Shown here piece by piece: positions 11,485-25,607 of a stretch of DNA of 64,000 nucleotides. Below the pieces are notes generated by a model, which saw only the letters and a list, made by a program, of their open reading frames with translations, was not told the DNA's origin and searched no databases. The stretch is taken from contig NC_039511.1 of the NCBI RefSeq assembly GCF_003672135.1, forward strand, positions 3,498,464 to 3,562,463, in the 5' to 3' direction. Within the stretch, counting starts at the first letter, position 1, and every line of letters begins with the position of its first letter. A program made the position numbers and the translations under genes. The stretch comes from Ooceraea biroi. Lineage: Eukaryota > Arthropoda > Insecta > Hymenoptera > Formicidae.

Positions 11485-14400
11485 TATTTTATTTCTGGCG
11501 AAAGATGTGATACGAGAAAAGTTGCCTTGGCTCGATAATAATTAATGCTAACAGTTATCGAGATTATTTTAGTTTAAGTATAATATAATAAGCAGAACTT
11601 TTTTTCCTCTAAGGAAACTTGGCGCTGGTAGAACAGCTGCGATCGTGATGGTCGTTGAAACGATATCGTTAGGTCTCTATGAGATAGAGGATACTGGATG
11701 AGATATGAATCGTTATCTGAAGCCGAGCGATATGAATACAATACTATGAATACAATGCTATGAATGATTCTCATAAACTTCGAGTGGAGTTAATTAAGAT
11801 TAAACTCGTTTCCTGATTGACTTTTAGAGGCGAAATTTAGCAGTAGCAGAGAGCGAGTATAATTTCAATTAAATGTGTGGATATTTACAGAGGATGTTTA
11901 TAGAGATAAATATGCATAATAATTTATTAAATTCCGACTTTTCAGACATGCAACATTTCTATCAAGCACTCTCGTGGAATAATTTTATTCAGAAATAATT
12001 TTGGTTGGTATGCTTTTGCATGTATATGAAGCTAATATTATATTAAATAGAAGAGAATATATTTTCCTTCTCCATTAACAGTTCTCCGTTTCCTTTTGAA
12101 TGTTGCGAAATATTATTGCTTTCTCTTCCTAAGAAGTCATAATTATTCCTGACGAATAAATTTGTGATATTCGATAATCAAGTCAGAATTGCAACTTGGC
12201 AAGTGAATAGGAATAAATGTCAAGAAAAAAAAGACAGCTGGAGAAACGAGGCTAGGAAACTGGCAGGAGGATCGTCGTGACAAGAAGATTATATCCGCAA
12301 CACGCTCCCGGCTATTACGAAACTTTCTATCCACCTTTCCTGAAACGTGACTAAAACTTTTTACCGCGAAGTTATGAGAGAGAGAGAGAGAGAGAATAAC
12401 AACAATTATATCGTCTACATTACATTATTAAATAGCTAATCACTTGCATATCTTGCTTGAGGCTTTTCTCTTCGTTTCTTAAGATCTAGGCATCGCATAT
12501 CAGGGACGTAGCAGCCGCATAAAATTTTACAGCACTTAAGCTCTGACTTCCAATTCCAATATCGAGCGATCTCGCGGAACAATATTGCACGTGACGTTGA
12601 TCAACGTTTTCCATTTGCGTGTCTTAAGTTCTGAACCACGAAGTTGTTGGTGCCCATTGTCATGAACTCCGTTGCGATTTCAGTTTCGGCTAGTGCGAGA
12701 AACACTTGGGTACTCTTGTCGATGTCGAATTGTTATATAAGTATATAATACACGTATCGTGCAAAAATGTACGATTACGATACGGGCTTATCACCCACCA
12801 GCCGGTGTCAAATTCAGGATTAGCGACGTATCGGCGCTTGTGGCTTGCTCCGATTGGCATCTCTCGTCTTTTTAGTGAATATTGAACTATAGCGTCACAT
12901 TACCCTTTAACGCATGAATAACCAAATCGATCGAAGGGGTCAATGTTCCTTAACAATGTAAAATTAGCGCGCGATGAATTCACTGAAGAAGGAGATTCTT
13001 AGATTCCATTCTTTGATTGTTCTTTGATTCCGCTCAACAATGATTGGTACGTGCGTATAGTGATTAATAGCGAAAGAATGCGTCGTTGTTCCAAATGACG
13101 CCCGACGGATATCTGGTGATTTTTCTATGATAAAAGACTCATACCATTGATTCAGCAATTAAAGTTTGATCGGCCGCGTACACAAAGCTCACGAACATAT
13201 ATAATAAACATATAATTACGAACGCGAATTTACGCAGAAACGCAAACGGAAATGATGGCGTAAACTAATATAAGCGAAATAACGCAACGCGTCCCGTGTT
13301 CATTACTTGTGCAATTAATTACTCAATTCCGCCATTAAGGCGCGATTGGCCTACACGATATAATCAGCCTGATAAGAGACTAAAATTATAGAAATAATCG
13401 CCAGTCGTAAAAGATGTGCTCAACGCTTTATCAGGTCGCTAATGAGGCCGCATATCACAGCACATAGAACGCTAATTTTTAGATTAAGACAACAAGTCGA
13501 TTCGTGCATATATATATTAACAAATAACAATTTCTGATCGATCGAATAAATGATCGATCAATAATTGTTAATGCAATTATCGCAGTTATGTATGACAAAA
13601 CATCCTATCCACTTACAAACACGAATAATACTCGAATAATACTTGTTTATTTTACGACGACATTAAACCCATAAAAAGAATATTTTTAGAATAATTACAT
13701 CGAGCAAGATTGCGAGCGCAATTTTAAAACGTTATCTTGAGAGAAAAGTTTACTTAGCGAGATGGAAACTTGAACCGCATGGATGGCAGCGAAGAGACCG
13801 GTTCACGAATACCAGTACACGTACGTACGCGGCATACATACATGCGTACATGCGTATCCACGTACATCGAACTTCTCTTGAAACGATTTACAGGCACGAA
13901 CTCTCTCACCTGTAGTACCACCGAACTCGCCGTCTGTTTGCATTCTAGCTGGAGCATAGAATTACCTGGAGAACCGAGAAGAGTTGCACTTTCGGAACGA
14001 TACGGAAACGATCGAAACTTTACGCTGCACACGTGAAATCGGCTGCAACTGCATCGAGCGCAATCGTCGAGCCGTCAGCGGATCGCGATTGACAAACTTG
14101 TCGTCGGCGCGAGTCTGACTGAACGAGAAATCCATGCGAGTTTCTCTCTTTCTCCCTCTTTACCCCTCTCTTTATCTCTCTTTCTCTGTCTAGCTCTGGC
14201 TGGTCTCCTACCACCCGGTCGCGTGTCCGCGGTCGCTTTACTTTTATCTTCGTTCAACCGGCTCTCTGTGTCTCATGCGTTCTCCCTCTCGTTCCGCTCC
14301 CTCCTACAATCCGCCGTTCTGCCGTCAAGGTTTTCGCGCACGGGCCGAGCCAGCGGATCCCCCTGTTCCTCGGCTTTTCACGGTGCTTCACGGCCGCATT

Positions 14401-15592
14401 CGCGGATCAAACGGCGCGACGCAGAAGCGCGAGTAAGTCGACGATACCGGGGGAGGTACTCGCGAAACAGAGATCGGCCAGTGCGCTGCATTTCTACGGG
14501 GTGCAGCGACCCTTCCGCTGCGCTGCTCGACGCTGACTCTCGTGCAGTAGTTTGGAGCCGATGAGACCGGCGGATGTACGATGCGCATTTGGCATTTCCG
14601 GCTTTTTCGAGTAACGAAAGTCGAGCGTTGCGTGTCGCGCGGCGGACATCAAATGTCAGCGTGTTGTGTCAAGCATCGGATTACCCGCACCGTAAAAATT
14701 GACAGGCGACACTGATAGTGTTACGATGAAAACGAGATGTTTGACATTAATTCGTCTGTCGAAGTCAATTTGGATCGCGTTGAGGAAGCTCAGCTGCGTC
14801 AAAGTAAATCGGTTTTCGGGCGTACATTACGTGCATGTATGACGATCTATTAAAAAGTTAGCGGAAAGTTGCATCGGGAAAGTTAACTGGGACTTCTTCC
14901 TTCCACGCGAGCGTGTGCTTTAGCTCAACAAACTCGGGGCAGCTTTCGGAAATACTACTGCATTTGCCGCACGTAACTGCATATTAATTTTAAATGTGCG
15001 AGTCGAACACACATTTATTCAATGAATCGTTACGTGTCGGCATATGTATGAGAAATATTTTCACTTCCTCGTTTGCCTCGGTGCACTGTGGAAATTCAAC
15101 TGCGCGCCTCACGAGCAGCCCGTATAACGTGCGTCGTTATGTACTCGGCGTAATGTTGATTTTTCATGTGCCCTATCTCCACTTATCGATCCTGCGAACG
15201 GTATTATTGCATGAATTAGCTTCACTTCCGCGGGTCTCGCGTGGAAGTCCAGACGTATTGACGCCGAGCTTCCGCGATTACGACGCGCCACCGTCAAATA
15301 ACACCGGCAAGGATTTTGAACTCCTGTTATCGTGTCAGATCAGCTATGAAACAGCACGTAACGCCAGACATTGAAATATTTTCTACGCGATCGCGCGATG
15401 TAGATACATACTTCAAAATCAACACTTGACACTTTCGAGAGAAATGCTGTGATAAAACTGAAGGATAAGCTGAAATAATAAAATTAAGTAATCGTGCAAG
15501 TAATCAGTTGTTGAGCGCAATTATTTAATCTTGTGTCTAAATACGCATCTTTGCATTTGTATTTTATGTGTTTTTTCCACTTTCTATTTCAG
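11485..15592. other. Gene-poor spacer
   Basis: AT-rich to 13.7 kb, then CpG-rich from about 13.75 to 14.65 kb, where a polypyrimidine tract at about 14.13-14.20 kb stands out. No exon with recognisable protein content was found. The CpG-rich part could be a promoter or first noncoding exon, but nothing in the sequence proves this. Confidence 0.4.
12376..12395. repeat. (GA)n microsatellite
   Basis: Ten uninterrupted GA units. Confidence 0.9.
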
Positions 15593-15724
15593 GACTGCGT
15601 GAAATATTGCCTTGCTGGTTTCGGACGTCTCGCATGGAAGGCCTTCTACCAGCAGTTTAAAATAAAATCCTTTGCTCACGCTCCGACTAACGGCTATACA
15701 ACCAGATCGGCGCCTATACTGTGA
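15593..15724 (+). CDS. Possible terminal exon of an unidentified gene
   Basis: A long T-rich tract ends in TTTCAG at 15592, directly followed by 43 open codons and a TGA. The peptide (D-C-V-K-Y-C-L-A-G-F-G-R-L-A-W-K) has a less biased composition than nearby chance frames. No family was recognised and no upstream exon was found. A chance combination of acceptor and open frame is equally possible. Confidence 0.22.
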   Translation, partial: DCVKYCLAGFGRLAWKAFYQQFKIKSFAHAPTNGYTTRSAPIL

Positions 15725-18700
15725 TGACCTTAAGGAACCTCATTCCGAGCGTACCACGTAAATGTCACGAGTGTTAATTCATCCGCATTGGATACAGCGT
15801 AAAAGGGAGCCGCATACCGTCGTCGGAATGATCGGAAGCTTCGATTAGGTTTAATAACTGCTGACCGTAAAAAACTGTCAACAACAATCATCTCAAGGAA
15901 GATCGCGACGTTACAATGTGCTGAATACAGTGCAAAAATAATTACACACGAATAAAGAACAATAAATTGCTTTGTCTTTTGACGCGCGTTCATCTTATTA
16001 CAAGCTGCATTCAATAAAGTTATTATTATAATATAATAGCAAAACAAAATATCTCAAAGCGCGTCGATGTATACATCTCATAATTCTTTATGTATTTAAA
16101 AAGTTGTTTGGGGTGTTATTGGAATTATTAATAAATTTGGAAAAATTAAAATTGAGGTTTTTCAAAGAAAAACAGCAAATTTGAAGAATTTATTTCAATG
16201 TTAAATTAGTATTAATGATGTATAACGAAGATATAATACGATGCAGATACGTAAAGGAGATGACGAAAATGTACGACGCTATGCGAACAAGATAATGCGA
16301 ATATGATAAATGACATGCGCTCGCTCGTGCAACGACGACGTCCAGATAAAATTATGGAGATCCCCGCGACGCGTCTTGGACCGCAGCGCGCGGTTGACAT
16401 CGGTCAAAAAGCTCAGTCCGAATTTGCAAAGTTTGTCTCTCGCGCAGACAATGTCCGTTGCTCCTGACGAACGTATGCCGGCGACCTACTTGCCTCGCTG
16501 TTTGCTCCCTCGATCATCCACGTACATCCCCCAAGCCGAACTTTTTATTCCCGCAACACTCTGCACATGCCCATCCGTCCCGATGCAGATTTCGTGTCTT
16601 CGTTCTATTTATGTGGCTTTTCTCCGCGCCAGCTAGCTCCTTTAATGCACGCTGCGTCTCGAGGATGCTCGCGCGGTCTGGGTGTCAACCCCAACGATTT
16701 ATTGCGCGCTGTGCTTTACCCTTCGCAATCGGAGACCACGATAAATATGCTCGCCTACTCTCTCCACGCACGTAGATACACCCGGCTGCGGGCTGGACGG
16801 AAATGCAAATCCATTTTTAAATTAATATGACAATAATAATTTAATAAAGCCTACCGTCACATTGGCGGGATATTAAAATGTTCTGTACCATTAAAGAAAT
16901 GTTTGATCTTTTTCAAAGCAATTTTGAAACGGTTCTTCCAGTTCCGTCGTTTCTTCACGCTCGCAAACTCTCCAATATGCACGCGCGCGCGGAGATATAT
17001 GCAATAACTATTAATCAGCACCGAGCAATCATCTCGCCGGGGAACACGGGGTGCAGCACGTTGTGGTTTCCATCGTGGTCCTCGAAAATACAATGCGTTA
17101 ATCGATCGCCTAATCGGAGAAAGTACACAGTGCGCTCCCGCTGCGCTCGGGGCTCGCTTAACTCGCTGTCATCTCCGCATTAGGGGCTACGTGTGTGATC
17201 TACGTGATCGTTACGTGCATCATGTGGCTGCACACACGTACGCATGCCTACATAGCGCACAGATCCGCCACGTAATCCCGTATTGATGAACGAAAGCCCG
17301 AATGCAACGGTATTTCAGTAAACCGTCTCAAGTCGCGACAGCCAAGCCGCCAACGCGGCTAACGAGATTAACGTCCGCGCGTCAATAGTTTATTCATCGC
17401 ATCCCTCCTGCCATTCGGATATCATCCCGCTTCGTGTAGCCGTTACGAAGGCACTCTCGTGCGCTAAAAACAGAAGCGTTTGCGCCCGAAATGATGCACC
17501 AGGAATGTCCTCTCACCGATACGTCAGTTGGGTTTCCGCAAAGGTGGATGAATCGAAACGGCGACACGTACGCCGGAAATAAAATATAAAAACGGATAGC
17601 ACGATTTTTCGGAACCCTAAACTAATAATTTCCAGTGACTCCCGGCGAGGGAATAACCGGGCAAGAAGTTGCTATGCATCTTTTAAAGCGTGCGAGTGAA
17701 TATATGCTTTCGGAGATACTTGCGGAGTGGCTACGTCCTTTTTCGAGCAGCTGAATATTTCAGTAGACATTTCCGGAATTGATAAACGTTCCCGAAATAG
17801 ATAAGTGAGTGAATAAAAATAAATTATTCCACGAGCGACCGCTTGAAAAGTACCGAACCGCAAGTCTTAAAAAGTTCCACAATAGGATAACTCGACATAT
17901 CAGATGTTCCTGAAGTCATAAAAAATGGACTAACGACGCTATTCCTTGCAAAATTTATCATGCAATTTAAATAAAATTAATCATTTCATCTTCAGACGTT
18001 TTGTGTACGTTGATAAAATGGTAGTTTAAGATTCAGATGTATATATAGATCACTATAGACAGCGATTACTAAAATTCAAAAGATTGCGGAAGATCGACTT
18101 CCGGTGCCTTCGCCGAGAAGAGACTCGTGAAATTTCGACTCGAAATTCACGAGGAGCAGCGTTACATATATCGATTGTCCGCCGATGCTAGGACGTTCTA
18201 TAGACCCGCTCCTGAAATAAGAACGCTATGATACGATCATTAGATCGGAGTCTAAGGGGTTCGAGCGAGACCGAGCTGCAGGTTAAAAATGGATCCCTCG
18301 CACCTGGGGAACCCGCCGTGGAACTCCGAGATTTCTTTCGTATCCCGAATCTCATTAGGCAACATCGAAGGGAGTCACGCGAACGACGGGAACGTGATTC
18401 GAGCGCCGAACGCGATTTCGAACGCGGTATAGAGCCTCGGCGTCGCGACGCGCCGCGCCGGGTGGAGTTTCTTCCTCCTCTCGCACGCGGGAGGGGGCAG
18501 AGGGTAGAGGGTGCTGCACCGTTTTACTGGAACGCATCGTATCCGGGTAACACGATCGCTAACGTTCACACACACATTCCGTATAAAATGCCTGCCCACA
18601 TATGTAAGTATACGCGCGCGCGAGCTTTCAGCTTTTTCGTGTACCGAGTGTGAGCTCCGGATAATATTTCAAGAAGTGATAAACGCTTGACAAGCACTTA

Positions 18701-19090
18701 TAAAATCAGTCTGTTTTTTAGCGAAAATCTGCATGTTCGGTCTGTCAATGAAAAAAATATAATTGAAAATGAAATTTCCTCGAACAAGAGCGATAGTGGA
18801 AATCCACTTGTCCATTTACGTTGCGAAAAATGCATCATCGATTAAAAGGATGCATAATTTAGCAACTTTGGCCTCCGCATATTCTCATTAAGAAGAAATA
18901 CGCGCCGATGAAAAGCCAATGGTCTGATAGAAAACCAATGACAAATTCAACGAATATTTTATAGTCTGCTTTTCATTTTAGAGAAATCTCGAGTCGCGCT
19001 GAGGATGGAAAAATAAGATTAAATGCCATTACCCTAATTTGACATCTCAAAAACGAAAGATGATATTTCTAATAAATTTAGAATAAAATG
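15725..19090. other. Gene-poor spacer
   Basis: Alternating AT-rich and CpG-rich sequence. No exon, RNA gene or transposon could be supported. Confidence 0.4.
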
Positions 19091-20333
19091 AATAGCGAAC
19101 GAAAAGTGCAAGACGCGCTGTTGTGTGTGTGAGAGGAGTGGATGCATCGTGTACTTCTCCCTCTCTCTCTCTTTCTCTTCGTCTGTCCGTCTAACTGTCC
19201 GTCCGTCTATCCGTCTGTCTGTCCGTCCGTCGCGAGTTGAATGCAACCCTCGATGGCTCGCTCGAGTCGACTCGAACGCGCTCGAACGAGGGAGTAGAGC
19301 GGAGCCTGCCTCTCGCGCATTTCCCTTCGGCGTTATCGCTCTCGTTAGCCGCAGGGGAACACGGGCAAATCTCCGTCGTCCCTGGTCGCCGATCTTGCGA
19401 GCGCCGCACGACGTTGCGGACGTCTTGTATTATCGATTGACGAAAGTTACGTGGAGGCGACTCGCCGCCGGCGGGGCACGGCGATCGGTGACGCGAGCAA
19501 GTCGAAAGCAGAGAAAAAAGAAAGCAAAAAAAAGAAAGACAAATTCGAACGATCAGAAAAGCATGCATGCGACGAACCAAGAGGAGATGTCAACCCTCGC
19601 GTACTTGCTATCTCCCTCTCTCTTCTCCCTCCCTTTTCTTGTCTCTCTCTCTTTCTCTCACTCCCATTTCCCTCTCTCCCTTTCTCTTCGCTTCGTACGT
19701 CATTCTCTATGTTGCTTCTGGTTCCCCGCACCACCTTCGTCACGGTGCCGCGTTCTCGATCGTCGTCGAGGGCGACGAGCACGAACGCCACCCCGCGACG
19801 TACAGCGTCCGCGGTGCCGAGAGACTCACGTCATCGAGGGGTGAGGACACATGGATTCGGGGGGTTGGTTGCACTCACCCTCACGGGTTAAACCGTCGCG
19901 ATGGAAGCCTCGTTGGCAGCGCGGACGACGATCATACTCGCGTCGGATATGGTGGCAGTAATGGCAGTGGCGGGACTGACGGCGGCATCCACGACGGCGA
20001 TGACGATGACAGCGGCAACGGCGGCGGCGATAAAGGAAATGACGCTGGCGATGACGACAAAGACGGCGGTGATGATCGCGGCGACGTCGCAGATTCTATC
20101 CGTGGCGGGCGCGATGACGGCGGCGGTACCGCAGCTTACGGCGTTATTGGTAATGCGGATTGACGGCAGCAGCAACGACGGCAACAACGACGATGACGAT
20201 GAGCAGCAGTCACTTCTCACCCCCGTACAAGCCGAGGACACCATTGCCCCTTTGCCCGCTCGGTCGCGTGCACACCCGACGACGACGACGTCGACGCCCG
20301 CACTGCCGCTAGTGCTGTTGCTAGTGCTGCTCC

Positions 20334-20371
<38 letters not shown>

Positions 20372-21760
20372 TTGGCCCGCGCAACGACGACCACGCTGTG
20401 GCACCACCGTGGTCGCGCTACCACATCGAGTGACATCGTCGCAGTGTCATCGTCGTCGCGCCCCTGGCGTGCGCCTCGTTTTACGCGCGTTGCTGCTGCT
20501 GTTGCTGACTCCCGATCGCACCGTATACGGTATGTGCGCGAATGGGAAAAAAAGGGAAAAAAAGAACGAACTTACGGATAAACGAACGAACGAACAAACG
20601 CACAGGATGCACGCACTCTCGTCGCTCTCCCTTTCTCTCCCTCTCTCTCTTTCTTCTATCTCCTACTCTCTCTTGTTCTCTCTCTCTTTCTCTCTCTCTC
20701 GCGGCGATTACTCGCACGGGGACTCGCAGAAGACGGTGCTCGTCCCCCGATCGACTGCACGACACCGATGCCCGCTGATGCCAGGAGACGCCCCAACGCG
20801 GGGCACCCAGTTCGACGTATGGCGAGCGACGGCTCACCCCGCGATCCGCGTCTGTGCTCGGCCCGACTCGCACAGTGCCGTAACGCACGCGAGGGCAGCA
20901 AGCCGCGGTGCCCGCCACCCCCTCTGCGCGACCTTACCTCAGCCACCCCTCAAACGCGCCGCACCCGCGGCGCGGATGCGCCCGCTCGTCTCGCAACCCC
21001 GATACGAGCTCTTTCATTGACGTTGTTCCAAATCCCGTGACCGTGATGCGATACGACGTGATCGATTCCTCCCTTTCTGCCTAGAAATCCAACCTGCGAT
21101 TCAATTCGAGTCAACAATTTCAAGATTAACGACTATCAATCCCAACAGCGTTGGATCAATTAAAGCGAGCGTTCTCGCTACGTTAACTCCTCGAGCTCTT
21201 CATAACACGAGGGTAATTTTCCCTCACACCTACAGATTCGTGACTCCACGCCCCTAAGCTGTTCCATGCGAGCGACGAGGAGAAACGGTTTTAGTCGCGG
21301 GCACCACGAGCCCTTCGGGGCGACCTGGAGCCGTCGGGCACTCAGCGGCAAGGCGGGGGGCTAAGGAAGCCCTTGAAATCAATAGCTAGCCGCTACTGCC
21401 GCCGCCACCCTGATCAGGCTGCTCTGCGCTGCATCCACCGCCGCCACCGCCGCCTCTCCCTCTTCCCGTATCCCGATTTATCTGCACGGCGTGGTCGAGG
21501 ATGTCGCGTCCGACTTTAGTTCGCAGCCGTACGTCTCTCGGTGCCGGGGTACGTCATCGGTCATCCGAGTCCGTGCCCACGGGGCCATGTGTCGTGGGAA
21601 TGGAGCGCGTCGCGGCGCGATATTCTGGAGAACGGTGACGCGTCGTTGTCGTCATCGTTGTCGCTGCTACCGTCACCACCGATGCTTCACTAATCTCGAT
21701 TCGATGATCGGGGATTTGTCGAATCGGTACGGTGAATCGATCTGACGTACGCTGTCACGT
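19091..21760. other. CpG-rich low-complexity block, possible promoter or first-exon region
   Basis: GC-rich with several pyrimidine tracts (19.15-19.23, 19.61-19.69, 20.63-20.70 kb), GAC/GCG triplet runs at 19.9-20.25 kb and a CTG run near 20.32-20.37 kb. Long open frames occur in three frames at once (for example 19567-20163 and 19901-20581 on plus, 19888-20436 on minus), and each reads as simple amino acid runs (Gly/Asp, Ala/Thr, Leu, or Ser/Val). That pattern is expected from triplet-biased DNA, so no coding frame is chosen. Confidence 0.45.
20324..20375. repeat. CTG/CAG triplet repeat
   Basis: A mainly CTG tract with a few CTA, CTC and TTG interruptions. It reads poly-Leu on one plus frame and poly-Ser or poly-Gln on minus frames. 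Confidence 0.85.
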
Positions 21761-24700
21761 TCGACACTGAGCCATGAGTGACCGATGAAAATTTTCACGC
21801 AGAATTCTCGGACGCTTTCGTAAAATTCTGCAGCGAGCGATTCACACTGCAGAGTTTATCGTATTATAGATTAAAAACGATAAACGTTAAATGCGTTCGT
21901 CGTAGGAATATTCGGAAATTTTCATCTGGACAGTCACAGCTTGTCGTCGCGTCTGTCGTACGTCCTCGGCTCGGACATAATAATATCAGCGTTTATCATG
22001 TCTCGGCGAAAGGAGTCCTAATTTCTTCGCATGAGAACGCGGTGAATTGCAAGTTGCTCCTGGCGATTTTCACCCTTCGGTTCGGTTGACAACGCGGTGT
22101 TTTTTTTTTCCGAGGCGCGCTTTTTGCCAAAAATAAATCTTTGATGAATCGCGAACGAGACAGGCAGAACATACGAGAAAGTCGAAACTCACCCCCGCTG
22201 ATCGAGCGGAAATCGTTGCGATATCTCGCCCCACATTCGGGAGCTTTATATTTTGACGCTCTTACCGCAACGGGGTGGATACGACTCTTCGATGTGATCG
22301 AAAATACAGACGCGTAGGGAGACGTGCGTAGATCGTGGTCTAGTTATGAGCTGACCTACTCTACTTTGGATCTACCTACGCGCGTTGTTCCCAGGGATGC
22401 TACCCCTTTCGGAAAACCGTCTCACGTCACGAGGATGCTTGCTCGCCTCGTTACGGTTTCATGGCATTTTACGTATTACGCGCGAACCCTCTTTCCTCCG
22501 TTCAATTTCTCGTTGAATTGCATTCGTTTGTGGAAATGATTGCATCTAAGAAACAATTTAATTTTATATTAATGTGGTCTGACATGTGATATTTAAAGAT
22601 CTCTAACATCTAAATTCAGATTATTGCAGTTGATCGAGATGAGACAAAAATATGCAAATATTTTATTATAATATACAGGAGGTGGATAGAGAACTGGGGG
22701 AGAATTTTTATTCTTTTTTTGCCCGTCTTCTTAGGAAGAACTAAAATTATATACATCTCATGTATATATAGGTTTCATTATTATGGAAGCTTATCGGAAA
22801 AAGAATGTGCTGTACATTTACGTTCCTTAGATATGCGTTATATATGTAATCCCGCATTTATTCTGAAAGGAATTTATCACAGAACGTCACAGAAATATCA
22901 TCATTTACTATTTCTCAAATAAATTAATTTTGCAGATGCTCATATATGTAAATCAACGGCAAATTAAATCTTAGGTAAAACTCCTTGGCGAGGTCAAGAT
23001 CCTTGACGATCTAGACTCATGTTTTTCAGAAACTCGTTTCGAACTTTGGATCAATAGAAAACAACACAATTGTCTGTAAATATAATGAAAAGGTCAGTTA
23101 ATTCGAATAATATCGCTGGTACATATCGAAATGCCAAAAAATCTAGATACAGTGTATTCTTTAATAGAATATTTTTATTCAAACACGAGTGTTAACGAAA
23201 ATATGCTGTTAATAGATTAGTCGCACGTGACGGTGTGTAGTCACGCATGAAGCAAAATCGCAAAACTTGGTAACCATGTGTATAATCATATGTATAACAA
23301 TAACATATCGATAACGTACAACGAATCCTCGGTGTTTGTAATAAAATCTCTTGCAGCACAATGTCCAATAAATGTTCATCATATGCGTATCATACTAATC
23401 GCAACGTTTCTTTCCCACGGCACATGCAGAGAGTATCTCTCTGGTGCAGTTAAGACGCACGAGACGAGAAACGTGCTTTTACCTCCCTTATGTAGGCATG
23501 AATATACATATATTTCAAATTTACATGTTACAATATTCTGCTTTACAAAGACGCGACATAGATTTCAGGTTCGAGTTGATGAACTTGATATAATTAATAC
23601 ACGGGACATACACGCAAAAAATATATATGCAAGGAGAGAAAGAGCGAGAAAGAGAGAGAGTAAAGTTTCGAGTTTTTACGACTCAAGATCCAGGATCGTT
23701 CTCTCGCTGTAAGAGTCGCCGAGTTCCTCCCGCGCACCAAACTTCCGAAACAACTTTTACAGGAATGTCAGAAATATACAGGAACAAAGGTAATATTGAG
23801 AGAGAAAGAGAGTCTGAATGCTCGGCTGAGATCAGAAACTCGTACAGCGACAGAGATTCGCCGTTACGAAGCACACGCGTCGATCGAAACCGCTGTTTGA
23901 CCGCTCCGCGCGCTTCCAGCTGACAAAAATCGCACGCACCTAAATCAGACGTTCGAGCATTCTGCGATATGTCACAGCCGCGAGACACGGAACTCGTACG
24001 GTTCGCTGGAAAGATCCAGGAAGATTACCGGATGCGGTGTGGGAGGTGTGTGGAAAATAAAATGCGAAACGATGGAGAGAGACAGAGAGGAAGCCAGTAA
24101 GGTCGAAAATCGTGTTCAATACGCTATAACTGCCTCTAGCTCTAAGGCACGGTTATGTAAACGTCTCTATATCTGCGTGATAAGTATTACGTGCTCAACA
24201 ATAGTACTTCATTAAACGTGACAACCCGCGATCAATCCGTCGCGCGTGAATTCTGAGACTCCGACCGGCCGACTCGTCGTGTTCGAGGCTCCCCGGCACA
24301 AATCGACATCCAACAATCTCGGCTTGGACGACGGTCCGAGACGGCAGAGAGGTGCGGAATACAAAACTCTTCGCCATTTGTGATATCCGAGACATATCTT
24401 TATTCGTTACTTTTGTAAGACAAAACATAAAGAAATAAAAAGTACACTGAAGCGTCAATAAATCCATTCGCATTTTAACGTCTTCTGGTTTTTTTTCTTT
24501 TTTTTTTCTTTTTTTCTCTCATTCCACTTTTAATATACCAACGCTGGGCGGATACAACGACCAGCGCGGCCAATTGTTGGATCATGAATCACTACTCTTC
24601 ACCATCAGCCAGCTCCGCCTCTATCCCCTTCTTCCCCTCCGACCCCGACCTCTGCGTGTTACATATTTTCAAATAGACCAGTACATACAACGGGGAACGA

Positions 24701-24851
24701 GAATAGCCGCACCCGACGCAGATGCACCGACGGAGGGCGAGTCGCGCGAACGTAGGTAGCGAAGTTCCTCGCTCGGTGCATCCGCACCCGGGCCGTCGTT
24801 TCCTGCTTCCGATTGTACAACGTTATTTTACGTGTAAGAGTTACATTACGT

Positions 24852-24874
24852 AGAGAGAGAGAGAGAGAGAGAGA
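24852..24874. repeat. (GA)n microsatellite
   Basis: About 11 uninterrupted GA units. Confidence 0.9.
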
Positions 24875-25463
24875 TGCTATCCGTGACGAAGTGACAGTAG
24901 CAGCACCCCCTCACTCGCTCGTGTGTGACCTTTTGTTTGTACCAGTATAGCTCGGTTTTATTTCGGATGGGTTATAACGATGTCGAGAAAAGGTGCGCGA
25001 TACATATAAACGATCCAGTAACTCACATTCTCAGCGAGACACTTTTAAAACGGTGCCGGGTGACAGCTGGCCTGCTGGTATCTGCTACTAACGAATTCTG
25101 AATCTATTTGTAAATACGAAATCATTACATGTTATCGGCAAATACCGAGGTATCATCCAGCACCGTTTCGAGAACAGACGCAAGCTACTGACCCGTAGAG
25201 AGCGAGAATTCCCCTCGCAAGAAAAAAATAAAAATATCACGACAAAACCAATAAATATACAGAATGCAAGAATAACTACTCATCGTATTACTTTGAACGT
25301 TTTCCGATCGAGTCTTTGTTTTTTCCGAGATATAATAAATACAACGAAAAATAAATAAATAAATAAATTTAAAACCAAGCGTTATTACCAGAGGTTAAAG
25401 CGCACACACCCGTAACGAGCAGCTCTATTAACGTAAACCACTACCACGTTCCTGTTTATAGCA

Positions 25464-25469
25464 TTTATT
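25464..25469 (-). terminator. Candidate poly(A) signal of VAP
   Basis: An AATAAA hexamer on the minus strand, about 140 bases past the VAP stop codon. A plausible 3'-end signal, not the only possible one. Confidence 0.4.
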
Positions 25470-25607
25470 ATGAACATTCGAGTAACGCAACGTTTGGAGG
25501 AGTCTGCGATCTGCGATCGAACGGTGACGTGTGACGGCAGAGGACAGGCTAAAAAAACATGGGGGGCGGTGGGGATACACTGAGGTATGCAATAAGATAA
25601 AGGCTGT

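Larger units (their letters stand above)
21761..25607. other. Gene-poor spacer downstream of VAP
   Basis: AT-rich from 22.5 to 23.6 kb. The last few hundred bases are the presumed 3'UTR of VAP. Apart from a GA microsatellite at 24.85 kb and a T-rich tract near 24.49-24.52 kb nothing was recognised. Confidence 0.4.

Noticed and set aside
19567..20581. Long open frames of poly-Leu, poly-Ser, Gly/Asp or Ala/Thr type
   Set aside because: Arise from the same triplet-biased DNA read in different frames and strands; no evidence favours one as a gene.
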